Part shown: in pieces, positions 9,196-18,076 of the stretch
How positions within the stretch are numbered: position 1 is the first letter of the stretch
How the letters are laid out: each line of letters begins with the position of its first letter
Assembly: GCA_002683405.1 (NCBI GenBank)
Contig: NYTH01000027.1
Span: 1 to 64,000, forward strand
Source: Salinisphaeraceae bacterium
GTDB lineage: Bacteria > Pseudomonadota > Gammaproteobacteria > Nevskiales > Salinisphaeraceae
Direction of reading: 5' to 3'
DNA length: 64,000 nt
Made by a program: the position numbers and the translations under genes
Notes under the pieces: generated by a model
What the model was told of the DNA's origin: nothing
Database searches by the model: none
Seen by the model: the letters and a program-made list of their open reading frames with translations, nothing else

Positions 9196-9963
9196 CTATC
9201 CGCCGCCGCCACCCATACCCGGCGCCGCCGGTGCAGCAGCCCGTGCGCCGCCCCGGTCGGGCTCATCCAGCGTCTCTAGGGCATCGGCCCCGCCGTACCG
9301 GCTGGCGCGACGCTGAAGATCCTGCAGCGTCCGGGCATCCATGTCGTTTTCGCGGGCCAGCTTCATGGCCTCACGCCGATCGCCGCTGGCCAGCAGCACC
9401 ATGACGTAGTTGTTGCGAAGCAATTCCGCGCGGTTGCTCAACTCATAGGCGGTGCCCAGATGAACACGCGCCTGCTCCAGATGGCCCTGTCGCAGCAGCG
9501 CGAAACCCAGATCGTTGTGCATGCGGGCGTCCGTGGGGCGACGACGCACGGCGCGCCGCAGATACTCCGTGCCCAGATCCAGATTTTCCTGGACGTAAAT
9601 CAGACCCAGGCCGTGCTGCGCGTAGCCGTCATAGGCCGTTTCCACGAGCTCGCGGTAAATGCTTTCCGCCTCGACTGTCTGGCCGGTCTTGCGGAGCACA
9701 TCCGCGCGCATCAGCCTCGATTCCTGGGTAATGCCGAAGTTCTGCTCCTGGGCATCCAGATGGGCGAGCGCGGCATAGAGCTTGCCGTCATCGATCATCT
9801 GCCGGACGAGATCGGCGTGCAGGCGGCGATTTTCGTCAGGCCCGCGGGCTTCCGACACAATCTGCTGGCTGCTGGTCGGAGTCGGACGCTTCTGGAACTC
9901 GCCGCAACCGGTCAATCCTGCTGCAGCGCAGATCACGGTGATCATGTAGCGACGATGCAGCAT
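9196..9963 (-). CDS. tadD: TadD-like tetratricopeptide lipoprotein
   Basis: The product is a 255-aa lipoprotein with a signal peptide and lipobox LTGC near residue 20. Four or so TPR-type helical repeats follow (for example an AQHGLGLIYVQENLD segment and an MHNDLGFALLRQGHLEQA segment), and the tail is Gly/Ala-rich. TadD acts as a pilotin-like or scaffolding factor for the Tad secretin and is required for Flp pilus assembly in systems where it was tested. The gene starts two bases after the tadC stop. No good ribosome-binding site is visible, so translational coupling to tadC is likely. Confidence 0.85.
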   Translation of the reverse strand: MLHRRYMITVICAAAGLTGCGEFQKRPTPTSSQQIVSEARGPDENRRLHADLVRQMIDDGKLYAALAHLDAQEQNFGITQESRLMRADVLRKTGQTVEAESIYRELVETAYDGYAQHGLGLIYVQENLDLGTEYLRRAVRRRPTDARMHNDLGFALLRQGHLEQARVHLGTAYELSNRAELLRNNYVMVLLASGDRREAMKLARENDMDARTLQDLQRRASRYGGADALETLDEPDRGGARAAAPAAPGMGGGGG

Positions 9964-9965
9964 GG

Positions 9966-10889
9966 CTAGAGCGTTGAAAAACCGCGAATAATGGAAGCCA
10001 CCGCCGGCCCGATGATCAGGATCAGGACGGCCGGCAAAAAGCAGAAGACCAGCACCACCGTCATCTTGCCGGACAGCACATTAACGGTTTCCCGCAGCTC
10101 CAGCGTTCTGCGCTCCTCGATGGTCGTCAACGCGTCGGTCAACGGCTCCCGGATCTCGCCACCATAGCGTTCCACCTGGCGGAGAATGCCGAGCACCGAA
10201 TCCAGCTCGGGCACCTGCAGCATGCGGCCGGTTTCGGCCAGCAGCGCGCCAAGGTCGCCACCGGCCTCGATCTGGCGCAGCACGGGCTCCAGCTCGTCAA
10301 CCAGCGTCGGCAGGGTTTCGTGACCGTCCTGCACCAGGCTCAGCAGAGCCTGCCGTGTGCTCAGTCCGGCCTCGAACAGCAGGATGAGCAGATTGATGAA
10401 CAGCGGGATTTCGGCGGCGATTCGATCACGGCGCCGACTGGCCACGGAGCGCAGAACCCAGCGCGGCAGCAGAATGCCGACAATAACGCCGCCCAGGATT
10501 GTCAGTGCCGCCGGCATGACCTCCAGCCGACTCGTCAGGACGAACCAGGCCGGAATGGCCGCCAGCAGCACCAGTAGCGGCAACACGGTCTGAACGGCGA
10601 AGAACGTCGCGCGGGCCCGCGCGCCGCGCCAGCCCGCCTGCGCCAGCAGCACGCTCGTTTCGGCCGGGTCGAGCAGAAGCTGATCCAGCTGCTGCCCCCG
10701 CTCGGCCAGCCGGCCGACCCATTCATCCTTGCTGCCGCGCCGCGGCGCCCGCCCCGTGGAGGCATCCGACAAACGCCTAATCAGCGCCCGCTTGCGGCTG
10801 CTACGCGCGGCCGACATGGCGAAAAAGGCGATGCCGATCACCGCCAGAAAGGCGGCGCCGGCCGCCATGAGCGGCAGGTACTGACTCAC
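9966..10889 (-). CDS. tadC: Tad pilus inner-membrane platform protein TadC
   Basis: This 307-aa type II secretion system F-domain protein has one N-terminal membrane helix, a second pair around residues 95-145, the T2SSF helical domain (about 165-290, with LLFEAGLSTRQALLSL) and a C-terminal membrane helix. With TadB it forms the inner-membrane platform on which the TadA ATPase acts. The start ATG overlaps the tadB stop by four bases. Confidence 0.9.
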   Translation of the reverse strand: MSQYLPLMAAGAAFLAVIGIAFFAMSAARSSRKRALIRRLSDASTGRAPRRGSKDEWVGRLAERGQQLDQLLLDPAETSVLLAQAGWRGARARATFFAVQTVLPLLVLLAAIPAWFVLTSRLEVMPAALTILGGVIVGILLPRWVLRSVASRRRDRIAAEIPLFINLLILLFEAGLSTRQALLSLVQDGHETLPTLVDELEPVLRQIEAGGDLGALLAETGRMLQVPELDSVLGILRQVERYGGEIREPLTDALTTIEERRTLELRETVNVLSGKMTVVLVFCFLPAVLILIIGPAVASIIRGFSTL

Positions 10890-11815
10890 AGATTCGCCTC
10901 GCGAATACCCGCCAGCATGCGCCAGATGATGAAAATGCCCGCCACCTGTAGCAGCAGCGCGACTACGATGAAGCCCTTGCCCACCGGGCCGGCGAGCATG
11001 TCGGTGTAGTAGGCGGGATTGGAAAAGTAGAAAAACGCCGAAATGCCGATGGGCATGGCCGCCACCACCCAGGCAGACACCCGGGTTTCGCCCGTGAGCG
11101 CCTTGAGTTCGCGATACGCGGCGTCCTGGGTCCGGATGGTGTTGATCAGGCTTTTCACCACGCGGCGCATCGAGCCGCCAAAGCGCCGATTGACGCGCGC
11201 CGACATCGACAGGATATGCAGGGCGCGGACCTGCTGCACGGTCGCGGCTTCCGCCAGCGTGCTTTCCACCGTCGCGCCCAGCCGAACCTGACGCGACACG
11301 CTGAGAAACAGCGACCGAATGGGATCGGCGCTCTCGAGCGCCGCGCTCTGCAGCGATTCCTCCAGCGTGTTGCCAGCCGTAAGCGAGCGCATGACGTATT
11401 CGAGAAATTCGGGCATCTGGTCAATGATCTTGCGCCGGCGCGCATTGACGCGCTGCTGCAGAAATACGTGGACCAACCCCACCGCCGCCAGGATCAACGC
11501 CAGACCGGCCAGCGGCTCGATCAGCATGATCAGGACGGCAAACGCCGCGAATCCGCCCAGCAACAGATAGACATTGGCGGGCTGCAGGTCGAAGCCGGCG
11601 CCCCAGAAGCGGTGGCAAATGTAGCGCGTGACCGGGTTCCTGATCTGCTGCAGGTTACGTAGCCCGGCCAGCTCATCGACAAGTTCGCCGGTGGCGGTCT
11701 GACCCACGCGCTCGGCGAAGTCCTCCTCGCCGCCACGCGCCTGCGCCTGGGCAAGCACGAACACGGCCGCCGCCATCAGGCCGACAATGCCTGCCACGAT
11801 CAGAGCGAGGATCAT
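10886..11815 (-). CDS. tadB: Tad pilus inner-membrane platform protein TadB
   Basis: This 309-aa T2SSF-domain protein has an N-terminal membrane helix, two central helices around residues 80-120, the conserved LPEFLEYVMRSL-type F domain (DQMPEFLEYVMRSL, then LTAGNTLEESL) and a C-terminal pair of helices. It is the TadB partner of TadC in the pilus platform. It overlaps tadC by four bases downstream and tadA by four bases upstream, indicating tight translational coupling. Confidence 0.9.
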   Translation of the reverse strand: MILALIVAGIVGLMAAAVFVLAQAQARGGEEDFAERVGQTATGELVDELAGLRNLQQIRNPVTRYICHRFWGAGFDLQPANVYLLLGGFAAFAVLIMLIEPLAGLALILAAVGLVHVFLQQRVNARRRKIIDQMPEFLEYVMRSLTAGNTLEESLQSAALESADPIRSLFLSVSRQVRLGATVESTLAEAATVQQVRALHILSMSARVNRRFGGSMRRVVKSLINTIRTQDAAYRELKALTGETRVSAWVVAAMPIGISAFFYFSNPAYYTDMLAGPVGKGFIVVALLLQVAGIFIIWRMLAGIREANL

Positions 11816-13035
11816 GCGGCGCCTCCGCCGCGGCGATCATGATGGACGTCGCCTTCCTCGTCGTAACCGAACAGCTCGGCCAGGGCCAGATCACGCCCGT
11901 CGTATTCGCCCACTTCCTGTATGGACAGCAGCCGCCGTTTGCCGCTGGGCAGGCGGGTTACGTGCACGATGAGGTCGAGCGCGGAGCTCACCTGATGCAT
12001 GAACGCGCGCTGATCACCCGTAAAGCCGGCAAACCCGGCCAGCAGCTGCAGGCGATGGACGGCATCGCGCGGGCTGTTCGCGTGCAGTGTTGTCATGGAA
12101 CCGTCGTGACCGGTATTCATGGCCTGCAGCATGTCCAGGACCTCGTCGCCGCGCCCCTCGCCGACAATGATCCGGTCGGGGCGCATACGCAGGGCGTTGC
12201 GCACGAGGTCCCGCGCCGACACCTGCCGCTCGCCTTCCAGATTGGGTGGCCGGGTCTCCAGACGCACCACATGGCCATGATGCAGCCGCAATTCGGCCGC
12301 GTCCTCGATAGTCACGATACGTTCGCCCGGCGGCACCCACTGGCTGATGAGGTTGAGAAACGTGGTCTTGCCCGAGCCCGTGCCGCCAATCACGATGATG
12401 TTGCGCCGCGCCCGCACCTGCGCCTGCAGGTAATCGAGAATGGGCCGGGTAACGCTGCCCAGCCGGATCAATTCGCGATCGCTCAGCGGGTTCTCGCGAA
12501 ACTTGCGAATCGATACGCAGGGCCCGTCCAGTGCGATCGGCGGAATGATTGCGTTGACGCGGCTGCCATCGGGCAACCGGGCGTCCACCATGGGCGTCGA
12601 CTCGTCCACCCGCCGCCCCAGCGGCGCGAGAATGCGCTGGATGACGCGGATGACGTGCGCATCATCGCTGAAACGCAGCGACTCGGCGCTGAGCTGGCCG
12701 TCCCGCTCGGTAAAGATCTGATCCGGCCCGTTGACGACAATATCGCTGACGCCGTCGTCGTCCACCAGGGACTGGATCGGCCCGAAGCCGATCAGCTCGT
12801 TCAGGGTGTCCTCGGCCAGCAGCTCCGCCTCGTTCTGATTGACCGGCAGCCGCTTTTCCTGAACGTAGCTGCGCACCTGGCCGCGAATGAACTCGCGGGC
12901 CTTGGCGTGCGACCAGGCCTCGAGGTCGACGCCGCGGTCCTCCAGAAGCCGAATCAGGTGCTGGTGCAGCCGGCTCTTGAGCGCCTGATAATCGTCGGTG
13001 AGCCGGAATTCGCTTGACTGGCTGGCTGCGTGCAT
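11812..13035 (-). CDS. tadA: Tad pilus assembly ATPase TadA (CpaF)
   Basis: This 407-aa VirB11/PulE-type secretion ATPase powers Flp pilus extension, and probably also retraction in systems lacking a second motor. A Walker A motif GGTGSGKTT lies near residue 220. An Asp-box IEDAAEL, a [15 protein letters not shown] Walker B region and the [16 protein letters not shown] segment follow, all in family order. The Walker B region reads GEGRGDE where CpaF proteins usually have GEVRGGE, a mild variation. One base overlaps the tadZ stop and four bases overlap tadB. Confidence 0.94.
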   Translation of the reverse strand: MHAASQSSEFRLTDDYQALKSRLHQHLIRLLEDRGVDLEAWSHAKAREFIRGQVRSYVQEKRLPVNQNEAELLAEDTLNELIGFGPIQSLVDDDGVSDIVVNGPDQIFTERDGQLSAESLRFSDDAHVIRVIQRILAPLGRRVDESTPMVDARLPDGSRVNAIIPPIALDGPCVSIRKFRENPLSDRELIRLGSVTRPILDYLQAQVRARRNIIVIGGTGSGKTTFLNLISQWVPPGERIVTIEDAAELRLHHGHVVRLETRPPNLEGERQVSARDLVRNALRMRPDRIIVGEGRGDEVLDMLQAMNTGHDGSMTTLHANSPRDAVHRLQLLAGFAGFTGDQRAFMHQVSSALDLIVHVTRLPSGKRRLLSIQEVGEYDGRDLALAELFGYDEEGDVHHDRRGGGAA

Positions 13036-14231
13036 CAGTTACCGAACAGCCGCCCGATCAGGCTGCCCTCCCTGGCGGGCGCTTCCGCGGGGCCCGCGAA
13101 GCGCTCCAGCAGCTGACGGACTTCGCGGCAGTACGGATCCCGGGGCGCATGCTCGAACATCAGCTCGCCGGCGTTCATGGCCTCAATGCGCAACTGGGTC
13201 TTCCCGGCCAGCGTCCCGGTGAGCTCCAGATCCAGCAGGGACGCCATCCGTTCGGCTTCCAGCCCGAGCTTGGGCTGGTAGGCGTCAATGACCAGGCCGA
13301 GGTTGTCCAGCGGCGTATCGGCCTGTCGCAGCGCGTGCAGCAGGTGCTTGTTCTGACGGCTCTTGAGGACCGACTGATCCGTCAGCAGCAGGGCCTGGTC
13401 GGACTGGCTGACAATGGCCGAAAGGCCGGCCACCGACAGCCCCGCGTCGGCGCTGACCACCACGTAGTCGAACAGTCCGATGAAGCTTCGAAGCAGCTGC
13501 TGCAGCTCGGGAATGTCCACCACGGGCGGGCTGACGTGGGTTTCGGGGAAGGTCAGCAGGAAAAAACCATCCCGGTAACGGGAAAAGGCGGTGTCCACCA
13601 GCGTCTGGTCGCAGCGGTACACGTCACGCAGCGCATCCAGCGCGCTGTAGCTTTGCTCGGTATCCAGAAACACCAGCGCAGCCCCGCCCGGGAGCGTGAG
13701 ATCCAGCAGCAGCACGCGGTTCCTGGCGCCGGACTGGCGCAGCGCCTCGGCCATATGCACCGCCAGGAAGGCCGTGCCCGGCGTGTTGGGGCTGGAGAGT
13801 ACGGAAATCAGCTTGCCGCCGGCCGGCGCGTCGGCCGCCTTGCTGCCGGGCGCACTGGAACTGCGCCGCAGCACGCGCTCGACCAGCCTGGACAGGTTGT
13901 CATCGTCACGATTGAGCACGAAGTAGTCACGCACCCCCGAACGCATGGCGGTGAGCACGGCGTCGGACTGTTCGCTCTCGCCCACCGCAATGACCGGCAG
14001 CTGCGGATAGATTTCGTGCAGCTGTTCGACCAGCGCGGCACGCGCCTGGGCATGGGTCTCGTCGAACTGGATGAATACCAGCCCGACACCCGGCGTGGCC
14101 GAGACCTCGTCGACAAAGCCGGCCGGGTCGCTTGCGTCGGCGGGGAGAATGGTCACATCCCCGCCCAGACACTCACTCAACCACCGGCCGTAGACCGGAT
14201 CGTCTGCCAGCAACAGCGCCTGGGTTTTCAT
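13035..14231 (-). CDS. tadZ: TadZ/CpaE pilus localisation protein
   Basis: This 398-aa protein has an N-terminal receiver-like domain (about 1-125, with a VGLVFIQFDE strand) and a C-terminal MinD/ParA-like domain from about residue 140. TadZ/CpaE proteins mark the cell position where the Tad machine is built. The nucleotide-binding loop reads LSSPNTPGTAFLA and lacks both lysines of the deviant Walker A motif. Nucleotide hydrolysis is therefore unlikely; loss of ATPase residues is known in other TadZ proteins. The later LLLDLTLPGG strand resembles a Walker A-prime region. The gene lies 29 bp after the secretin gene and directly before tadA. Confidence 0.87.
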   Translation of the reverse strand: MKTQALLLADDPVYGRWLSECLGGDVTILPADASDPAGFVDEVSATPGVGLVFIQFDETHAQARAALVEQLHEIYPQLPVIAVGESEQSDAVLTAMRSGVRDYFVLNRDDDNLSRLVERVLRRSSSAPGSKAADAPAGGKLISVLSSPNTPGTAFLAVHMAEALRQSGARNRVLLLDLTLPGGAALVFLDTEQSYSALDALRDVYRCDQTLVDTAFSRYRDGFFLLTFPETHVSPPVVDIPELQQLLRSFIGLFDYVVVSADAGLSVAGLSAIVSQSDQALLLTDQSVLKSRQNKHLLHALRQADTPLDNLGLVIDAYQPKLGLEAERMASLLDLELTGTLAGKTQLRIEAMNAGELMFEHAPRDPYCREVRQLLERFAGPAEAPAREGSLIGRLFGN

Positions 14232-14260
14232 GGGCAGCCCTTCATGCGGTCCAGCCTGAA

Positions 14261-15472
14261 TTACCGGGTGAAGCCAGTGGAGGCGCCGTCCGGATCGAAG
14301 TCACCTCGCTCGAAGAAGAACAGATCGGCCGAGTCCGGGTCGTAGTCATCGAACTGTTCGCCGGGTAGCGGCACCCGCGTGCCGGCCTTGAGGGGCGTGA
14401 CGAGATGCGGCGTGACGACCATCACAAGCTCGCGGTCGTTGCGCGAGAACGACGTGGACCGGAAGAAGGTCCCGAGAATGGGGATGTCGCCCAGCCAGGG
14501 CACCTTGTCCACGTTCGCCGCCATGTCCTGGTCGACCAGGCCGCTGATGATGAAGGTTTCGCCGTCGCCCAGCTCCACGGTGGTGTCGGTGCGGCGCACC
14601 GCAATACCGGGAATGCTGATGCCGTTGACCTGAACGCCGGAACTGAAGTCCAGCTCACTGACTTCCGGCGCAACCTTCAGCACGATGCGATCGTTCTGCA
14701 GCACCGTTGGCGTCAGGCTCAGGCGCACGCCGAATTCCTTGAATTCGACGCTGATGGCATCGCCGTTGCCCTGGGCCACGGGGATGGGAAATTCGCCGCC
14801 GGCGAGGAAGGTGGCCGTCTGGCCGCTCATGGCCATCAGCGACGGCTCTGCCAGGGTCCGCATCAGGCCGCGCCGTTCGAGGATGCTCAGCAGCGCGATG
14901 GAGTCCTGATTACCATCAGTGAACAAGAGATTGAAAGCGTCGTTGATGGGCTGGAAACCGTTCTGGCCCAGCAACGAAAAGTCTCCATCTGATGTTTCGA
15001 AACCGGCCGAAGATCCCGGTGGCGACAATCGCCCCGCGCTTTGGCCATCATTAGTCAAAAAGTTGAACCCCATCCGGCGAATGGCAGTGCGGCTGACTTC
15101 CGCCACGCGAATATCGGTCTGAACCTGCGTCTTGAGCGGCTGGCGCTCGGCGTCCAGGAGCACGTCGGGCAGATCACCGGCGCCCACCACGATGGAGTGC
15201 CGAATGGGGTCGCTGCTGCCCTGCAGCCAGATTAGCAGGCTGGTGTCGCCCCGCTTGAGACCCGTCAACAGCACGTCACGCACCCCCAACACGTTGACCG
15301 CCGCGGTTTCCGGATTGCCGACCGCCACGCGGGATACCCGATGCTGCATCTTGAGCAGTTCCTGCTGGCCTTCACCGACCTGGATGATGTCCGCGGCGGC
15401 GGTGCCCGCGAAGAGGCAGGCGGCGGCAAGAATCGCGTAGCGAATACCTAATCTCATGGCTGCGCCCATCAT
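14261..15472 (-). CDS. rcpA: Tad pilus secretin RcpA (CpaC)
   Basis: This 403-aa outer-membrane secretin has a signal peptide ending near the AAADI site (about residue 27), then the N-terminal pilus-assembly domain (RVSRVAVGNPETAAVNVLG) and a BON-like stretch. The secretin domain follows from about residue 190, with LAEPSLMAMSGQTATFLAGGEFPIP and the closing VPWLGDIPILGTFFRS. It forms the channel through which the Flp pilus exits. The first ATG, 15472, overlaps the rcpC stop by one base; ATGs at 15469 and 15457 are alternatives. The family usually runs 450-550 aa, so this is a compact member. Confidence 0.92.
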   Translation of the reverse strand: MMGAAMRLGIRYAILAAACLFAGTAAADIIQVGEGQQELLKMQHRVSRVAVGNPETAAVNVLGVRDVLLTGLKRGDTSLLIWLQGSSDPIRHSIVVGAGDLPDVLLDAERQPLKTQVQTDIRVAEVSRTAIRRMGFNFLTNDGQSAGRLSPPGSSAGFETSDGDFSLLGQNGFQPINDAFNLLFTDGNQDSIALLSILERRGLMRTLAEPSLMAMSGQTATFLAGGEFPIPVAQGNGDAISVEFKEFGVRLSLTPTVLQNDRIVLKVAPEVSELDFSSGVQVNGISIPGIAVRRTDTTVELGDGETFIISGLVDQDMAANVDKVPWLGDIPILGTFFRSTSFSRNDRELVMVVTPHLVTPLKAGTRVPLPGEQFDDYDPDSADLFFFERGDFDPDGASTGFTR

Positions 15473-16470
15473 CAGTAGCTTCTCGTGACCGTAGAGCGCT
15501 TGGGCCCTTCGTAGATTTCAATCGTGGCGCGCGGCGGCGCCCGGCGCGCCGTCGACGAACTGCGCTTTTTCTTGATGCCGGCCAGCTCGGACAGCGTGAT
15601 CGGCTCCACCTCGTCTTCCTTGTCGCTGTCCTTGGCGTCGCTGCTGTCGGCGGATGCCTGAACGCTCTCGGGCCGACTGCGCGGCGCGAGCGTTTCGGGC
15701 GGGGCTTCACCTTCCTCGGAAGTAGTCGAGCCGGGCGGCTGCTCGAACTGATCCGCGCTGGCCTTGAAGCTGATGTCCTCCGCCGGGCGCAGGGCCAGGC
15801 GCAGTTCACCCAGGCTGGCGCCCAGCATGACGCGCGTGGTGTCTTCCTGCGGTACGGCAATGACGGCGGTGCGCTGCTGGCGCCGCTGATTCTGCCCGTC
15901 GTTTTCCTGGTCCTCAGCCGCAGCGTTGATCAGCCGCTCTTCGTAGGCCAGCACGCGCGCCTTCTTGAGCAGCATGCGCGCCTGCGAATCTTCGACCTGT
16001 CTGCCGCTCGAGCGGATATAGACCAGCACGTCAACAATATCGCCCGGCTTGACGAAGCCGCCTACCGCAACGACATCTGAAATTTCCAGCGACATCGCCC
16101 GCATCTTGTCGGGGATGGCGTGCGCGAGCGTGTTGGCCGCAGAGAAGCTTTCGTCGGTGACCGGAATACCCATCGAGATGTCGCGCAGCGGAATGCGCCC
16201 GACGACATCGCGCGTGTCGGTGTAGTACTGGTCGGGCTCCACGGCAATGGGCGCCAGCACCACGGACTCCGGCTTGATCGGCTCGTAGGCCGTGATGCGT
16301 TCCACCGCGATCACCGCCAGCACCTGGTCGCTATCCAGTTCGGCCGGCTGCGCCTGGGTTTGTTCGGGCGGCGATTGCAGACCGGGCGTCAGCTTGTAGG
16401 CCACAAACCCCATGATTACCGCCATGAACACCAGTCCGGCGGCCACGGCCTTCAATGCATTACTGCTCAT
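15472..16470 (-). CDS. cpaB: Flp pilus assembly protein CpaB/RcpC
   Basis: This 332-aa protein has one N-terminal membrane helix (about residues 7-26) and an SAF domain (about 50-120, with ITAYEPIKPESVVLAPI and GRIPLRDISMGIPVTDESF). The CpaB/RcpC domain follows, with MRAMSLEISDVVAVGGFVKPGDIVDVL. The C-terminal third is low-complexity, acidic then Arg/Ser-rich. CpaB/RcpC proteins sit in the periplasm with the secretin and are needed for pilus assembly. The stop shares one base with rcpA. Confidence 0.9.
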   Translation of the reverse strand: MSSNALKAVAAGLVFMAVIMGFVAYKLTPGLQSPPEQTQAQPAELDSDQVLAVIAVERITAYEPIKPESVVLAPIAVEPDQYYTDTRDVVGRIPLRDISMGIPVTDESFSAANTLAHAIPDKMRAMSLEISDVVAVGGFVKPGDIVDVLVYIRSSGRQVEDSQARMLLKKARVLAYEERLINAAAEDQENDGQNQRRQQRTAVIAVPQEDTTRVMLGASLGELRLALRPAEDISFKASADQFEQPPGSTTSEEGEAPPETLAPRSRPESVQASADSSDAKDSDKEDEVEPITLSELAGIKKKRSSSTARRAPPRATIEIYEGPKRSTVTRSY

Positions 16471-16517
16471 GCGCGGCCTCTTGCTGAATGATTCAAAAAT
16501 ATTGGCATTGGTTTTTC

Positions 16518-17051
16518 TTAAAGCACCACTTGCGCGACGCCGCTCAGGTTGCCCGGTAGCGGCGGCACCTGCCCGAACGGCGGCAGGTTGAGCCGCGGCA
16601 ATACTGCCGAATCCGTGGTCGACAGAGCAAAGTCGATCGTCACACAGCCCAGCTGACCGCTCGTCGGTAGCGTGGCGCCGGCGCAGGGCGAGCTGTCGCC
16701 ATCACAGCTTGATCCGACGAAACACAGGTTCGTCGCGCTCGCCACGTCGGATGAAAAGCCGCTGCGTACCGACACCGGCAGCCAGTCCAGATTGTCCTCC
16801 GCGACGCGATCGACCACGGCATCCACGGCCGCCAGATACTGCGCCTGGGTTTCGTAGTCTGCCGGCTGAATCGCGGCCGCGGCGACCGCCGCTTCCTGGG
16901 CCGCGTTTTCCAGCGCCATTTCAATCACGAACACGTAGCCGTAATAGATCGTCCCAACGACGATCAGCAGCAGGATCGGCAGCACCAGCGCGAATTCGAT
17001 CATGGCCGCGCCCGACTGCCGGACCCCGATAGCCCGCATGCGGCCGTTCAT
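16518..17051 (-). CDS. TadE/TadG-family pseudopilin (second copy)
   Basis: The product is 177 aa. The SGAAMIEFALVLPILLL segment at about residues 13-29 is the TadE signature: a short positively charged leader, a prepilin-like site, Glu five residues later, then a membrane helix. The mature part is Cys-containing (four cysteines between about 110 and 145), suggesting a disulfide-bonded periplasmic domain. TadE and TadF are pseudopilins processed by the TadV peptidase, which is not encoded in this window. The start overlaps the upstream tadE-like gene by four bases. Confidence 0.85.
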   Translation of the reverse strand: MNGRMRAIGVRQSGAAMIEFALVLPILLLIVVGTIYYGYVFVIEMALENAAQEAAVAAAAIQPADYETQAQYLAAVDAVVDRVAEDNLDWLPVSVRSGFSSDVASATNLCFVGSSCDGDSSPCAGATLPTSGQLGCVTIDFALSTTDSAVLPRLNLPPFGQVPPLPGNLSGVAQVVL

Positions 17052-17530
17052 CGGATGACCCCCGAGCCGCGGCCGGTAATGATATCCGGCACGGGCAGAT
17101 AGCCCGACCCGAGATTCCAGTTGGTGAAGGGATAGGTGACGGTGACTTCGAACTGCGTGCCGGCATTCACCGGCGCACCGCCCGCGTCCACGATGGGGTC
17201 CGAACGCAGCACACTGGCCGTGGCGGAGCCCGGCAGGAACGTCAGCCGGCGGTTCACCCGCGACTGGGCCAGCGTCTGGGCCGTACTCAGAAAGCCGGCC
17301 CCCTGCGGATCGGTGGTTTCCGGGTCGAGCGAAAGCACGGCGCCCACGGCACTTTCCGCCGCGTGCGTTACCGCCTGCTGGGTCACCAGCACCAGACCGA
17401 ACAGCGTACCGCCGATGAGCAGCGCCAGCAGCGCCGGCAGGATCAGGGTGAATTCGATGAGCGTGGCGCCCCGCTGGCTACGACGATCAGCGAGTGACCG
17501 TGAACCTGCAGATTTCAGCCAAGCGTTCAT
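17048..17530 (-). CDS. tadE: TadE-family pseudopilin (first copy)
   Basis: This 160-aa protein carries QRGATLIEFTLILPALLALL at about residues 19-38, the TadE-like processing site plus membrane helix. The periplasmic part is about 115 residues without cysteines. ATG at 17530 is preceded by AGGA close by. It is the first gene after the terminator that follows flp, so its level likely depends on read-through or an unseen promoter between 17531 and 17614. Together with the following copy it probably plays the TadE/TadF roles. Confidence 0.85.
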   Translation of the reverse strand: MNAWLKSAGSRSLADRRSQRGATLIEFTLILPALLALLIGGTLFGLVLVTQQAVTHAAESAVGAVLSLDPETTDPQGAGFLSTAQTLAQSRVNRRLTFLPGSATASVLRSDPIVDAGGAPVNAGTQFEVTVTYPFTNWNLGSGYLPVPDIITGRGSGVIR

Positions 17531-17614
17531 CCATCCTGTCCCTTTGACGGAAACGTGAGAGACCGGAGAGGCCGAGCTAACCCAGGCTAGCTTGGACTAG
17601 CCGGCCGATCCGAG

Positions 17615-17646
17615 AAAAACGGGCTGCGCACATGAGTGCAGCCCGT
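17615..17646 (-). terminator. rho-independent terminator between flp and tad genes
   Basis: A perfect 9-bp stem, ACGGGCTGC at 17619-17627 with its complement at 17638-17646, has a 10-nt loop. In the minus direction it is followed by a run of five T (17615-17619). It lies between the pilin gene and the assembly genes, as expected for an element that gives high pilin but lower machinery expression. Confidence 0.8.
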
Positions 17647-17721
17647 ACACCAGTTAGCTGCACGACACTCGATTGCTTTTGTTCCAACCGAGGACTTGCA
17701 CCAAAACCTCAGATGCGCAGC

Positions 17722-17925
17722 CTATCCAGTGCCGTCGCTGGCACCTTCGATGGTTGTTTGAGCCTCGGAAAAGATGCCCGTAATAGCCTCTACAAGCCCC
17801 GCCTGACTGGCAGCAAACACCGCAATCGCAATCACGGCAACAATCAGCACATACTCGATCAGCGTGGCGCCGGTCTGCTTCCTGACGGCCATGGCAATCA
17901 TGGCGTTCTGAAATTTGCTCAACAT
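17722..17925 (-). CDS. flp: Flp-type pilin
   Basis: This 67-aa prepilin is the major subunit of the Flp pilus. A basic leader is followed by TGATLIEYVLIVAVIAIAVF: the prepilin-peptidase site after Gly, the conserved Glu five residues on, the Tyr next to it and the single hydrophobic helix. ATG at 17925 is chosen over the longer open frame because AGGAG lies six bases upstream and the resulting leader has normal length. A strong terminator follows, separating it from the tad genes. It is divergent from apaH. Confidence 0.93.
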   Translation of the reverse strand: MLSKFQNAMIAMAVRKQTGATLIEYVLIVAVIAIAVFAASQAGLVEAITGIFSEAQTTIEGASDGTG

Positions 17926-18019
17926 GGTTCGCTCCTGAAAAACAACAACATCAATGTCGTACACGGACGATCGACGCATGGCGCTCGGGCCTTCCCATCG
18001 CGGCTCCAGCCGCGCGTCC

Positions 18020-18047
18020 TTGCCTGCTGGCCGGTATTGGTTAGGAT
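18020..18047 (+). promoter_or_regulatory. candidate apaH promoter
   Basis: TTGCCT at 18020-18025 and TAGGAT at 18042-18047 are 16 bp apart and point toward apaH, which starts about 30 bp after the -10 box. Both hexamers match the consensus at four of six positions, so this is a moderate guess. Confidence 0.3.
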
Positions 18048-18076
18048 TGCGGATCATTTCCGGCAAGTCCCGTTCC

